Part shown: positions 51,255 through 59,635 of the stretch, piece by piece
Layout: each line of letters begins with the position of its first letter
How positions within the stretch are numbered: the stretch's first letter is position 1
NCBI GenBank assembly: GCA_004214155.1
Contig: SGYQ01000002.1
Location: forward strand, 140,005 to 204,004
DNA from: Burkholderiaceae bacterium
GTDB lineage: Bacteria > Pseudomonadota > Gammaproteobacteria > Burkholderiales > Burkholderiaceae_A
Length of the DNA stretch: 64,000 nucleotides
Reading direction: 5' to 3'
The notes under the pieces: generated by a model
What the model was told of the DNA's origin: nothing
The model's database searches: none
What the model saw: the letters and a program-made list of their open reading frames with translations, nothing else
Made by a program: the position numbers and the translations under genes

Positions 51255-51346
51255 AGTTCCTTATTGTACTAGATATACACAACAGCCATATTCGGTTCTG
51301 ATTTCCTACTTACAGTACTTTTCAATTGTTGACGAGAGAAAAATCA

Positions 51347-51763
51347 ATGATTTATATAAAAGCATATTTTGGCGCATTGCTCACATTTTCAGTTATGGAT
51401 GCGATTTGGCTGGGATCAATTGCTACCGATTTTTATTTTGGGCAACTCGGCTCACTCTTACGAGATGAACCTAACTGGCTTGCCGCAATAACTTTTTATT
51501 TGTTGTATATTTTTGGCATTGTGTATTTTTCGATCAGACCATCCCTAGAATCAGGAAATTTCAAAACTGTGCTCCGAGACGGTTGTCTGTTTGGACTCCT
51601 GGCATACGCTACCTATGATATGACAAATTTAGCAACGGTAACCAACTGGCCGATTATCGTAACAATTGTGGATATTATTTGGGGAGTAGTTATCACATCT
51701 GCTAGTGCACTCTCTGGTTACTTCTTTGCAAAAAAATTTGGAGACAGGACCATCGAAGAATAA
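51347..51763 (+). CDS. DUF2177 membrane protein
   Basis: Small inner-membrane protein with four predicted helices. The family's early motif is seen in FSVMDAIWLGSIATDFYFGQLG, followed by GCLFGLLAYATYDMTNLATVTNWP, which is highly diagnostic for DUF2177. The ATG at 51347 is taken because the match begins there; an in-frame codon at 51326 precedes it, and the GAGAG lies between. Length is 138 residues. Function unknown. It diverges from the renalase-like gene. Confidence 0.88.
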   Translation: MIYIKAYFGALLTFSVMDAIWLGSIATDFYFGQLGSLLRDEPNWLAAITFYLLYIFGIVYFSIRPSLESGNFKTVLRDGCLFGLLAYATYDMTNLATVTNWPIIVTIVDIIWGVVITSASALSGYFFAKKFGDRTIEE

Positions 51764-51872
51764 GTCCACGCAAAACACAAATACAATGTACTAGACTTGA
51801 TATGAAATTTCTTTTAGTTGAAAATTAGGTTTCAAAAGTAACGAAATTCGAGATCACTAATACTAGTTTTCC

Positions 51873-52343
51873 TCAATCTACAATGATTGTCCCGACCATA
51901 CCCATTTCTGAATGTGTTTTTCCAGCTTTTTTATCTTTCACATAACAATGTAAATCATCAAATTCGCCGGTTTTGATTGGAACTAACCACCATTCAACTA
52001 AACTCTTCGGGAAAACCTCAATGTCCGATATATTTCCTTTAATTTCAGCAATTCTCTTTCCATTTTTTAAAACCTGAACCTTTCGTGTAAACACAGCTTT
52101 CGAAAATTTTGGAGAGCTAAAATAATGTTTAACATCAGAACTATTTTTCAGAACAATCTTATAAAGTTTACTTGTTTCGAGACGGATTAAACTTGGACTA
52201 AAAAAATGAGATTCAACACTACTTCTCATGTCTATTTTGATTTCTATAGGGTTCTGCCTAGTCAAATCTCCCGCTGCGTATGTATTATGAAATAACGAAA
52301 AAATAACTATCCATAAAAAGTTGAATTGTTTAGACACATTCAT
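51873..52343 (-). CDS. Periplasmic cupredoxin-like copper protein
   Basis: A signal peptide (about residues 1-23) precedes a cupredoxin-like beta domain. Probable copper ligands: His73 (DVKHYFSS), Cys133 (DLHCYVKD), His144 (GKTHSEMG) and Met147 or Met149. The C-x(10)-H-x(2,4)-M order is that of type 1 copper sites. Length is 156 residues. It is the gene following csoR on the same strand, 133 bases downstream, and fits the copper-handling theme; it may be electron carrier or chaperone. Confidence 0.78.
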   Translation of the reverse strand: MNVSKQFNFLWIVIFSLFHNTYAAGDLTRQNPIEIKIDMRSSVESHFFSPSLIRLETSKLYKIVLKNSSDVKHYFSSPKFSKAVFTRKVQVLKNGKRIAEIKGNISDIEVFPKSLVEWWLVPIKTGEFDDLHCYVKDKKAGKTHSEMGMVGTIIVD

Positions 52344-52476
52344 AATTAATAACTCATCCAGTATTTTTTAGTAATAGTAAAAATCTCATCATCCAGTTAA
52401 GAATTTTACCTGACTAAATTCACAACATTATTAAAGAGGGAGTGAACAACTTGGCCCTAGTTTTTTTCCTGTAAAG

Positions 52477-52740
52477 TCATTTAATTTGTTTGAAGACTTT
52501 TACCAGTTCAGAAATTTTTTCTTCCATTTCTTTTTTATTTAAAGCCTGAGTAACACAACTACGCAAATGCTTTTCAAGAACCCTGGTTTCCACTCGAGTT
52601 AAAGAGGATTTAATGGCCTTAATTTGATTCACTATATCCATACAGTATCTTTTGTTTTCAATCATCTGATGAATACCACGAACCTGTCCTTCAATCCTCC
52701 TTAACGCTGTTAAATTATCGCTGTGATCAGGGTGACTCAT
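52477..52740 (-). CDS. csoR: CsoR-type metal-sensing repressor
   Basis: 87-residue all-helical repressor of the CsoR/RcnR/FrmR family (DUF156). Cys33, His58 and Cys62 (RYCMD, EKHLRSC) have the same 25- and 4-residue spacings as the Cu(I) ligands of Mycobacterium CsoR (36, 61, 65), so copper is the likely effector. The N-terminal LTALRRIEGQVRGIHQMIE is the DNA-binding signature. It is the last gene of the operon that it probably controls, three bases after the MerT-like gene, and a CsoR-like palindrome lies at the operon promoter. Confidence 0.9.
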   Translation of the reverse strand: MSHPDHSDNLTALRRIEGQVRGIHQMIENKRYCMDIVNQIKAIKSSLTRVETRVLEKHLRSCVTQALNKKEMEEKISELVKVFKQIK

Positions 52741-52743
52741 ATC

Positions 52744-53109
52744 TTAAACAAACTCCGGAACAACGTATGTAAAAAACGTCGCAGTAATCAGTATACCACT
52801 AGAAATATAAAAAATAAGTCTAGACCGCTTTCTAAGCACCATACACTTTCTACCTTGCTCCGGATCAATCGGACACGGAGCAAAAGACGCCCTATAGTTC
52901 GAATATCCAGCAATTCCCATCATAAGAAAAGCAAACATTGTTAACTCAATTTTATAAACCGATAACGTAATTAGAAATGGAAAAAAACTTATGAAGCTTG
53001 CAAAGCTTGCTCCGGCACCCAACATGACAAATATTGCTGGCAGAGCACAACAAAAAAGTGTGGATGACGATGTAAATAACGAAAAGATACTGACTAGACT
53101 ATCCTTCAT
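52744..53109 (-). CDS. MerT-like inner-membrane metal transport protein
   Basis: 121 residues with three predicted helices. Vicinal Cys20-Cys21 lie in the first helix (STLFCCALPAIFVMLGAG), as in MerT, and a second Cys pair (APCPIDPEQGRKCMVL) precedes the last helix, again MerT-like in layout. It is coupled to the MerP-like gene by a TAATG overlap. The csoR neighbour and lack of merA suggest copper rather than mercury. Homology to MerT is by motif layout only. Confidence 0.7.
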   Translation of the reverse strand: MKDSLVSIFSLFTSSSTLFCCALPAIFVMLGAGASFASFISFFPFLITLSVYKIELTMFAFLMMGIAGYSNYRASFAPCPIDPEQGRKCMVLRKRSRLIFYISSGILITATFFTYVVPEFV

Positions 53110-53507
53110 TATAACTTGAGTACTTTCATATCCACTGCTGTTTGACCATTTGCAGTAATCTTTTCCTTAATATCTTCAAAACTGATTTTTGTGTCACTGG
53201 AATACGCAATAAGGACCTTACCTACTTCCAAATCTACGTCCACTTTTTTGACATCTGCGCTTTTCATAAACGTTTTCTCAATTCCACGTGCACAGAAATC
53301 ACAAACCATACCATTTACATTCACTACTGCAACCTGTTCACCGTTTCCAAGATCTTTCGTGAATTTCATATACTTCTGAGTATCAATTCCAAACCCCTCA
53401 CCGGTAACAGATTTCATGGGCTGACTATCTGAACTATGATCATGACAGTTATGAGCAAAGCCAATTGATGTTATAGACAGTAAAACTGCAAATAATATTT
53501 TCTTCAT
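53109..53507 (-). CDS. MerP-like periplasmic HMA metallochaperone
   Basis: A signal peptide (about residues 1-18) is followed by a His/Cys-rich segment (HNCHDHSSD) and a heavy-metal-associated domain from about residue 60, with the metal site GMVCDFCARGIE. Length is 132 residues. ATTAGGAGAG gives a strong ribosome site in the 13-base gap after the barrel gene. The CxxC form with Asp-Phe between the Cys is slightly unlike the CAAC of MerP. It probably captures Cu(I) in the periplasm and hands it to the MerT-like carrier. Confidence 0.85.
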   Translation of the reverse strand: MKKILFAVLLSITSIGFAHNCHDHSSDSQPMKSVTGEGFGIDTQKYMKFTKDLGNGEQVAVVNVNGMVCDFCARGIEKTFMKSADVKKVDVDLEVGKVLIAYSSDTKISFEDIKEKITANGQTAVDMKVLKL

Positions 53508-53520
53508 GTAACTCTCCTAA

Positions 53521-54126
53521 TTAAAAACGTTGAATAAAATGCAAATCGAGTCGCTCTCTATTATCAAATCCTATTTCAAGTAATGTATCTCCCTTAAAGA
53601 ATTTGAGAATTGGATAAGTGTGAGTCTCATTCGAATCACTGTTTCTTGTTGCCTTTAGCATCACCCATGTATGGAGATCACCATATTTTCCTACATACGG
53701 AACCATACCAGCCATGAAATACTGATCATAAAATTCGGAATTAAAAAAACTATTCTGGCTGTGCTTGAACCCCAGAAAATACTCTCTAGTTTCCCAATCT
53801 CCCTGCACTCCATAACTATAATTTGACGTCTCATTTAACCCCAAACTAGAAATAAAGTAAAAGTTAGCCTGAGAGTTTTTAGTATTCTTACGCATTAGCA
53901 ACTGTGTGTATCTAAGTAACCCATAAGAGGTATCAAAGCTTTTATCTTCCAGAACTTCAACTCCAATAGACTGCTTAAATGATGGAGAATAGTGGACGTA
54001 TAAAGATTCCTTCATGTAATTAGAATACGTCATAAACGTGAACGAATCGGTATACGACACCGGCCTGCCGAACACTGCGCATGTCCACACCAAACTACCC
54101 AACAAAACGACTATATATATACCCAT
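53521..54126 (-). CDS. Predicted outer-membrane beta-barrel of the copper operon
   Basis: No named family. A hydrophobic leader (IVVLLGSLVWTCAVFG) is followed by about 180 residues of alternating aromatic strands (LYVHYSPSFKQSIGVEV, YFLGFKHSQNSFF) ending in LDLHFIQRF, the terminal Phe typical of outer-membrane barrels. The ATG at 54126 is chosen; the upstream TTG at 54162 is itself the -35 box. With the start point predicted one or two bases before the ATG, the mRNA would be leaderless. It is the first gene of the operon with the HMA, MerT-like and csoR genes, suggesting metal uptake, export or sensing at the outer membrane. Confidence 0.7.
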   Translation of the reverse strand: MGIYIVVLLGSLVWTCAVFGRPVSYTDSFTFMTYSNYMKESLYVHYSPSFKQSIGVEVLEDKSFDTSYGLLRYTQLLMRKNTKNSQANFYFISSLGLNETSNYSYGVQGDWETREYFLGFKHSQNSFFNSEFYDQYFMAGMVPYVGKYGDLHTWVMLKATRNSDSNETHTYPILKFFKGDTLLEIGFDNRERLDLHFIQRF

Positions 54127-54162
54127 GGGGGGTATAGTATCCAATTCTTTAAAGATAGTCAA
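54118..54162 (-). promoter_or_regulatory. Promoter with CsoR-like operator, probable leaderless start
   Basis: On the minus strand TTGACT (54162-54157) and TACTAT (54139-54134) are 17 bases apart, close to consensus. Immediately downstream and overlapping the -10 is the G/C-flanked palindrome TATACCCCCCATGGGTATA (54136-54118), which resembles CsoR boxes of the TACCC...GGGTA type. The ATG of the barrel gene (54126-54124) is inside this palindrome. A bound CsoR would block both polymerase and start point. Confidence 0.65.
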
Positions 54163-54173
54163 TACTAAAACAC

Positions 54174-54203
54174 AAAAAAACCGGCACTTAATAAGTGGCC
54201 AGC
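54174..54203 (-). terminator. Intrinsic terminator of the rhlE-type helicase gene
   Basis: Minus-strand hairpin CTGG-C-CACTT, loop ATT, AAGTG-CCGG (one bulged C) followed by seven T. It lies about 120 bases past the helicase stop and just before the CsoR promoter, separating the two transcripts. Confidence 0.75.
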
Positions 54204-54321
54204 GTAGTTTTGAAACTACAAGAATAAATAGGGATTTTCTAACAATTCATTTTTGTTTCATCAGAGCCAAATTGGACCTTCAGTAGCCTGACGTGTCTTG
54301 GATAAGAGAAATCTAAGGTGA

Positions 54322-55638
54322 TTAAATAGTACTTTGAACAACCTTATTTTCATTGCTACCCTTATTGTTAACAACTAGGTGCAATTTTGCCTTTCTCTTA
54401 GCCTTCGTTTTGTTACTTCCTGACTTAGGTTTTCGCGTAAACAAAACAGGCTTTTTCTTATTTGATTTTGAATTAAACCCTTTTTTCTGGTTCCTTTTTT
54501 TAGCCGTTTTTTCTCTTCTAAGTCGAGCCGGTACGCTGCTTTCACCGCTACCCTTTTCACTTAAATACAGGTCATTGATGCTAGCCCACATCTTTTTTTC
54601 ACTACGGGAGACTAAAGACAGAGCATTTCCTGATGCTCCCGCTCTTCCAGTCCTGCCAATTCTATGTACATAATCCTCCGGGCTTTGAGGAAGATGATAA
54701 TTCACCACATGCTCTATGTGCGGTATGTCAATCCCTCTAGATGCAACATCGGTCGCGACTAAAATGCGCACTTTTTCTTCTCTAAAATTGGTTAAAACTC
54801 TGGCTCTTCTCGATTGACGCAAGTCGCCATGAATAGCTGCAGAGCGGTACCCCTCTATTTTCAGCATTTTTGCCAGTTTCTCCGTAAAACTCTTCGTCCT
54901 GACAAATATGATAACTGACCCTTCACGCAAAGATAATTCAGCTAACAGATGTTTGAAGCGATCTTTATCTTCAACGAAAATTTTCTCCTGATTTATTTGA
55001 GTATGATTCACCTGTGCTACATGGGCATTGATTCTTTTTGGATTAGTTAAATAGCGATTTGCTACAGCTTCAACATTTTTTGATATGGTCGCTGAAAACA
55101 ATAATGTTTGTTTGTTTTTCGGCAAATATTTTTGTATCTCATTTAATTGTTCCACAAATCCCATTTCAAGCATTTTGTCCGTTTCATCCAATACAAGTCT
55201 CGTTGTATTATTCAGCATCAAGCTGCCCGACTGAATGTGATCTATCACCCTTCCAGGGGTGGCTACAATTATCTGGGGCTGTTTTCTTAGAGCCTTTTCC
55301 TGCCTTGTTTTGGGCTCGCCGCCAATCAGCAGGACAGCTTTTGATTTATCGCTATCATTAACCAGAGAGAGAATCGATTTCATGATTTGGGTAGCAAGCT
55401 CTCTTGTTGGACTTAAAATAAGCGCCCTTTTGTTTGCGTTGGTCTTGAGCGACATCACAATCGGTAACGCAAAAGCAAGTGTTTTGCCTGTTCCAGTTTG
55501 GGCCGATGCCAAAATATCATCTCCTCGTAATGCGGAGGGTATGGCCAATTCCTGAATTTCAGTAGGATTAACTATATTAAGACGGCCTAGAACGTCGGTA
55601 AGCTCGGAAGGTATGCCGATATCGAGAAAATTTTTCAT
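54322..55638 (-). CDS. DEAD-box RNA helicase (RhlE-like) with DETD box
   Basis: ATP-dependent RNA helicase of 438 residues. Motif Q (NPTEIQELAIPSAL), motif I (AQTGTGKT), Ia (PTRELATQ), III (SATISK), the TPGR block, IVa-V (VATDVASRGIDIPH) and VI (HRIGRTGRAG) are all present. Motif II reads LVLDETDKMLEMGF, that is DETD in place of DEAD, keeping both acids. The C-terminal 70 residues are Lys/Arg/Asn-rich and unstructured, an RNA-binding tail as in RhlE. A promoter probably lies in the 201 bases before it; a terminator follows. Confidence 0.92.
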   Translation of the reverse strand: MKNFLDIGIPSELTDVLGRLNIVNPTEIQELAIPSALRGDDILASAQTGTGKTLAFALPIVMSLKTNANKRALILSPTRELATQIMKSILSLVNDSDKSKAVLLIGGEPKTRQEKALRKQPQIIVATPGRVIDHIQSGSLMLNNTTRLVLDETDKMLEMGFVEQLNEIQKYLPKNKQTLLFSATISKNVEAVANRYLTNPKRINAHVAQVNHTQINQEKIFVEDKDRFKHLLAELSLREGSVIIFVRTKSFTEKLAKMLKIEGYRSAAIHGDLRQSRRARVLTNFREEKVRILVATDVASRGIDIPHIEHVVNYHLPQSPEDYVHRIGRTGRAGASGNALSLVSRSEKKMWASINDLYLSEKGSGESSVPARLRREKTAKKRNQKKGFNSKSNKKKPVLFTRKPKSGSNKTKAKRKAKLHLVVNNKGSNENKVVQSTI

Positions 55639-55839
55639 TATTGCTTTCTAATTTGGTTTGGAAAAGAGGACACAGTGAACCAAATCAGATTCGAGTATCA
55701 GCTTCTTAGTAACTCTGGAGTATCCCTCAATTCTGACCTTAAGTCAATTAAATTGGCGTGTTTAAAACGTTTTTTAGCGAAATGGACATTAAATTACGGC
55801 ATTATCTTGTCTTTACCTAATTTGACTTCAATTAAATCC

Positions 55840-57291
55840 TTACGTGCCACAAAACGTCTTGTAATCTGTTGCTCCCGGTTTCAGTGGATTTTTGTAAGCT
55901 GCGAGAGCAGCTCGATCCGTGTAAGGCTCTTTGAGAATTGAAACAAGATCTTCAAAAGGTTTCAAATTTCCATTATTTGCGGATTCTAATGCTTCCTCAA
56001 CTTTATGGTTTCGCGGAATAACGGCAGGATTTCTAGATTTCATTAAATCAATACTAGATTCAATTGACTCTGAGTTTTTTTGTAATCGATTCTGCCAACG
56101 GCGATACCATTTTTGAAACTTTTCCCCCTTATACAATTCGCTGTTAGGTTTTTCTAACTGACTCAGCGATCGAAAGGTGTTTGTATAATCTGCATTGTTA
56201 TCAACCATCCAATCGAGTAAGTCAGAAACGAGTTGTACATCACTCTCATGTGCTTGAAATAACCCTAGTTTCGAACGCATCATATTTAACCATTTCTCTT
56301 GATAAACTTCAGGAAATTTATTAATTAATTCCTCTGCTAGTTCAACCGATTTATTTAAATCTTTATCAATAAGTGTTAACAGTGTTTCAGCAAAACGTGC
56401 AAGATTCCATTGTGCAATCTTTGGCTGATTCATATAACTATAACGACCTAAATGATCAATAGAACTGAAGACGGTTTTGGGATCGTAAGCGTCCATAAAG
56501 GCACAGGGGCCGTAATCAATTGTCTCTCCTGCCAGCGACATATTATCAGTATTCATAACCCCATGAATAAAGCCAACACGCATCCAGTGGACAATAAGAT
56601 CTACTTGTTTTTCCATCACGGCTTGAATCAAACCTAAGGGTTTGTTTTGACTTTTTACCTCAGAAAAATGACGGTCGAGGGTGTAATCTAAAAGAACTTG
56701 AATTGCACCTGGGTTTCGCTGCTGGATGGCAAATTCAAACGTCCCGACCCGTATATGAGAACTTGCTACACGAGTTAAAATTGCCCCTGGCAAAACACTC
56801 TCTCGAACCACAGAGTCTCCCGTTTTGATTACCGCGAGACTGCGCGTAGTTGGTATACCTAAAAAATGCATTGCCTCGGAAATCAAGTATTCCCTAAGCA
56901 TAGGTCCCAGAGCCGCTTTTCCGTCGCCACCCCGAGAATAAGGAGTGCGGCCTGATCCCTTAAATTGAAGATCAAGCCTGATATTCTGGGGTGTAATGTG
57001 TTCTCCTAAAAGATGAGCCCGACCATCTCCTAGCATTGTGAAATGCCCAAACTGATGGCCAGCATAGGCCTGTGAAAAAGTTTTTACTCCAGCAGGTAAC
57101 CGGTTGCCTGAAAACAGATTAGCGAGCTCTTCATCAGTAAGGATAGATAAATTTAAACTAATGGAATCTCCGAGTACGTTATTGATAACGACCGCCTCCG
57201 GTGCCGAGCTAGGACTTACTTTAAGTTCCGTGTAAAACTCTTGTGGCAAATTTGTATACGTGGTTTCAAAATTAAATCCGATATCTGTCAT
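55840..57291 (-). CDS. selO: Protein adenylyltransferase SelO (YdiU)
   Basis: Pseudokinase-fold enzyme transferring AMP from ATP to Ser/Thr/Tyr of target proteins; linked to redox stress. Family blocks: FSQAYAGHQFGHFTMLGDGRA (about residues 79-99), LQFKGSGRTPYSRGGDGKA, PMLREYLISEAMHFLGIPTTRSL, and HGVMNTDNMSLAGETIDYGPCAFMD with the metal Asn and Asp. It ends in DYKTFCGT, the usual Cys-containing C-terminus. Length is 483 residues. It is a lone gene with 200 bases after it and 367 before. Confidence 0.95.
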   Translation of the reverse strand: MTDIGFNFETTYTNLPQEFYTELKVSPSSAPEAVVINNVLGDSISLNLSILTDEELANLFSGNRLPAGVKTFSQAYAGHQFGHFTMLGDGRAHLLGEHITPQNIRLDLQFKGSGRTPYSRGGDGKAALGPMLREYLISEAMHFLGIPTTRSLAVIKTGDSVVRESVLPGAILTRVASSHIRVGTFEFAIQQRNPGAIQVLLDYTLDRHFSEVKSQNKPLGLIQAVMEKQVDLIVHWMRVGFIHGVMNTDNMSLAGETIDYGPCAFMDAYDPKTVFSSIDHLGRYSYMNQPKIAQWNLARFAETLLTLIDKDLNKSVELAEELINKFPEVYQEKWLNMMRSKLGLFQAHESDVQLVSDLLDWMVDNNADYTNTFRSLSQLEKPNSELYKGEKFQKWYRRWQNRLQKNSESIESSIDLMKSRNPAVIPRNHKVEEALESANNGNLKPFEDLVSILKEPYTDRAALAAYKNPLKPGATDYKTFCGT

Positions 57292-57658
57292 AATTCTGTT
57301 TGATAAGCAAAGGAGAAGTAAAATAAAAACAGTCTCTCACATAGATTACTTTAATTTCTCCCTAATAACTAATTAACGTACTGACTATCAGAAAAAACAC
57401 CTTAAGAATTATGTTCGTTCTAAGAAGAAAAACAGCGACATCACAAACATCCTACACCACAGCTTGATAAGAAAATATTTTTTGAGAGGGATAGTTACCA
57501 AAATGTAATGTACTTCACGAGAAAATTTCTTAGAAGAATTCTTACAAGAATATTACGAGTTTGCTTTTATTTATCTTTTTGAGTTTATTAAATAAGCGCA
57601 TCTGCATTATACTTAGAGAAGTTTGAACTTAAATTAATAACCTTATGGAGTAAAAAAA
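57292..57658. other. Intergenic region between selO and the propeller lipoprotein
   Basis: 367 bases holding the selO promoter side and the lipoprotein promoter side; no open frame of note. It ends in TATGGAG before the lipoprotein ATG. A short AAGAATTCTT palindrome near 57535 is the only symmetry seen. No RNA gene was recognised. Confidence 0.45.
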
Positions 57659-58531
57659 ATGCATCGAATAAGATTTTTGGCGATAATTTTCAGTATTTTT
57701 GTTATTGGTTGCTCTACAGAAACCGATAAGCAAGTTGTAGTTGTCGATTCAGTAGACGGAATAACAATGCCCGAATCGGCCGCAGTAATGAAAGATGGGG
57801 GAATCGTTATCTCTGAAATAGGAGAATTTGGCAAAGACGGCGATGGCAAAATAGTTTTAATAACAGTTGATGGAACCAAAAAGATTATTGCTGATTCCGG
57901 ATTAAATGATCCCAAAGGGCTCATTGTTAAGTCCGGAGTCATATACGTTACCGACAATCTCGAAGTAAAAAAAGTCAGCATGACTGGCGACGTTGAAGTT
58001 TGGCTTTCAGCTGATGACTTCCCACGTAAACCACAGTTTTTAAATGACATTGTCAGCGGAAATAATACTATCTATGTATCTGATAGCGGAGACTTGCTGA
58101 ATGGCAAAGGCGGCGGTGCAATTTTTAAAGTTGATACGGATAAAAACGTTTCTGTACTAGTAGATGAATCTAATGATGCTACGATTAGAAGCCCTAATGG
58201 CCTTTCTACATTTCAAAAAGGCTTTTTAACCTTCAATGATTTTGAAAATGGGTTTCTTTTCAGAGTTAGCCTAAATAACTCTAAAGTTGAAAAAATTAGT
58301 GAAGGATACGGAGGAGCTGATGGATTAGTTTCATACGGTGATAACTTATACCTTTCCGATTGGAAGAATGGAAAGGTATTTAAACTAAATGTTGCAAATC
58401 CTGGAAATCAACCAGAGCTTTTAAAGGATGGAATGCAAGGCTCTGCGGACATAGATATTACAGAGGATGGAAAGTACTTGATAATACCTGAAATGAAGGC
58501 AAATAGAGTGGTAATTCATCCATTAGATTGA
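57659..58531 (+). CDS. SMP-30/NHL-like beta-propeller lipoprotein
   Basis: Lipoprotein (lipobox IFVIGC, Cys18) carrying a predicted six-bladed propeller of the SMP-30/gluconolactonase type. Blade repeats include GLNDPKGLIVKSGVIYVTDN, FLNDIVSGNNTIYVSDSGD, IRSPNGLSTFQKGFLTFND and GYGGADGLVSYGDNLYLSDW. Length is 290 residues. Asp and Asn residues in the FLNDI and SPNGL loops are where SMP-30 members bind Ca or Zn, but lactonase activity is only a guess. GGAG sits before the ATG and a strong terminator follows 26 bases after the stop. Confidence 0.8.
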   Translation: MHRIRFLAIIFSIFVIGCSTETDKQVVVVDSVDGITMPESAAVMKDGGIVISEIGEFGKDGDGKIVLITVDGTKKIIADSGLNDPKGLIVKSGVIYVTDNLEVKKVSMTGDVEVWLSADDFPRKPQFLNDIVSGNNTIYVSDSGDLLNGKGGGAIFKVDTDKNVSVLVDESNDATIRSPNGLSTFQKGFLTFNDFENGFLFRVSLNNSKVEKISEGYGGADGLVSYGDNLYLSDWKNGKVFKLNVANPGNQPELLKDGMQGSADIDITEDGKYLIIPEMKANRVVIHPLD

Positions 58532-58556
58532 TTTGGTAATAAATTTATCGTAACCA

Positions 58557-58590
58557 AAAGAAAAGGCTACTTTAAAGTAGCCTTTTCTTT
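58557..58590. terminator. Bidirectional intrinsic terminator
   Basis: A 34-base perfect palindrome: AAAGAAAAGGCTACTTT followed at once by its reverse complement. Read on either strand it gives a GC-core hairpin with a T-rich 3' arm. It sits between the end of the propeller lipoprotein gene (plus) and the end of the DMT exporter gene (minus), serving both. Confidence 0.9.
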
Positions 58591-58625
58591 GTCAAGGTTT
58601 TTTTATTTCACTGTACTAACAAAAA

Positions 58626-59528
58626 CTACTGTAGGCATTTTATTTTTTTTTTGGGAGCTCTGGTACTGATTAGAACAATTCCCGAAATTATAATCATTAG
58701 ACAACCAAACATACTTAACGCATCAACCTCTTCATGAAAAAACAGTACCCCAACTGCCAATGCAAAAAGAAGTCTCGAATATCTAAAGGGCGAGATGATA
58801 GCAATTTCTCCTCCTCTGGTTGCTAAAATAAGGGTAAAGTACGCCAACGGGGTAAAAAATCCAAGTAATATTATCAAAGGGGTTTGATTTAAAGGTATGG
58901 CTTGAAAATCACCAAAAATAGGCACGCACAAAATACCCCCGATCATCAAAGCAAAAAATCCCCAAAAGCATAACGTGATTGGAGATACAGTTTCTCTAAT
59001 ATGGTGCGTAGTTAAATCTTTTCCAGCGAGAAAAAATACACTTAGTAACGGAAGGATTGCAAATTTATCGAAATGCTCCGTACCTGGTTTAATGATTAGA
59101 ACTACTCCGGCTAATCCAGACAATATCATCAACCAACTTTTGAGGGGTACTTTTTGTTCAAAAAAAAGAATGGAGCCGAATGCAACAAATATTGGAATTG
59201 TTTGCATAATTGCAGAGGAAATTGCAAGAGAACCAAAAACAATACTTATTACAAACAGTACAGAGGAGAAGAGTTCACAAAAAAAACGTATCACAAATGG
59301 CAAGCTTTTTAATTCAGGGTAAAATAAAAGTTGCTTAGAAAAAAGAGCAATAATAAAAAAAAGTATCATTCCTATTAATCCAATAATTATTAAAATTTGA
59401 GAAATAGGCATTATCTCACTTAGCTGCTTACTTATTGCGTCACGGACAGTGAAACAAGCCATAGAGAAAAGCATAAATAAAATAAATTCTATATTTTTGA
59501 TTTTCCAAACTTTGTTTATTAATTTCAT
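58626..59528 (-). CDS. EamA/DMT-family transporter
   Basis: Ten hydrophobic helices in two EamA halves over 300 residues. Landmarks: FSMACFTVRDAISKQLSEIMP in helix 1, FGSLAISSAIMQTIPIFVAFGSILFFEQKVPLKSW at the end of the first half, and FRYSRLLFALAVGVLFFHEEVDALSMFGCLMIIISG at the end of the second, the classic repeated pattern. These are metabolite exporters (amino acids, nucleosides, others); the substrate is unknown. The C-terminus is basic and cytosolic. The start ATG at 59528 opens directly before helix 1. Confidence 0.88.
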   Translation of the reverse strand: MKLINKVWKIKNIEFILFMLFSMACFTVRDAISKQLSEIMPISQILIIIGLIGMILFFIIALFSKQLLFYPELKSLPFVIRFFCELFSSVLFVISIVFGSLAISSAIMQTIPIFVAFGSILFFEQKVPLKSWLMILSGLAGVVLIIKPGTEHFDKFAILPLLSVFFLAGKDLTTHHIRETVSPITLCFWGFFALMIGGILCVPIFGDFQAIPLNQTPLIILLGFFTPLAYFTLILATRGGEIAIISPFRYSRLLFALAVGVLFFHEEVDALSMFGCLMIIISGIVLISTRAPKKKIKCLQ

Positions 59529-59635
59529 ATTCTTGAAACAAGTTTTTCTTCATATTTATAACAGAAAAGATTAAGTATAAATTAATAACGCCATGGTAAA
59601 TTCTTTTTTAAGAAAAGGTATCCAATTAATATTTC

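Noticed and set aside
52744..53507. MerT/MerP-like pair considered as a mercury resistance operon
   Set aside because: No merA or merR is present, the regulator has CsoR copper ligands, and the HMA motif differs from MerP.
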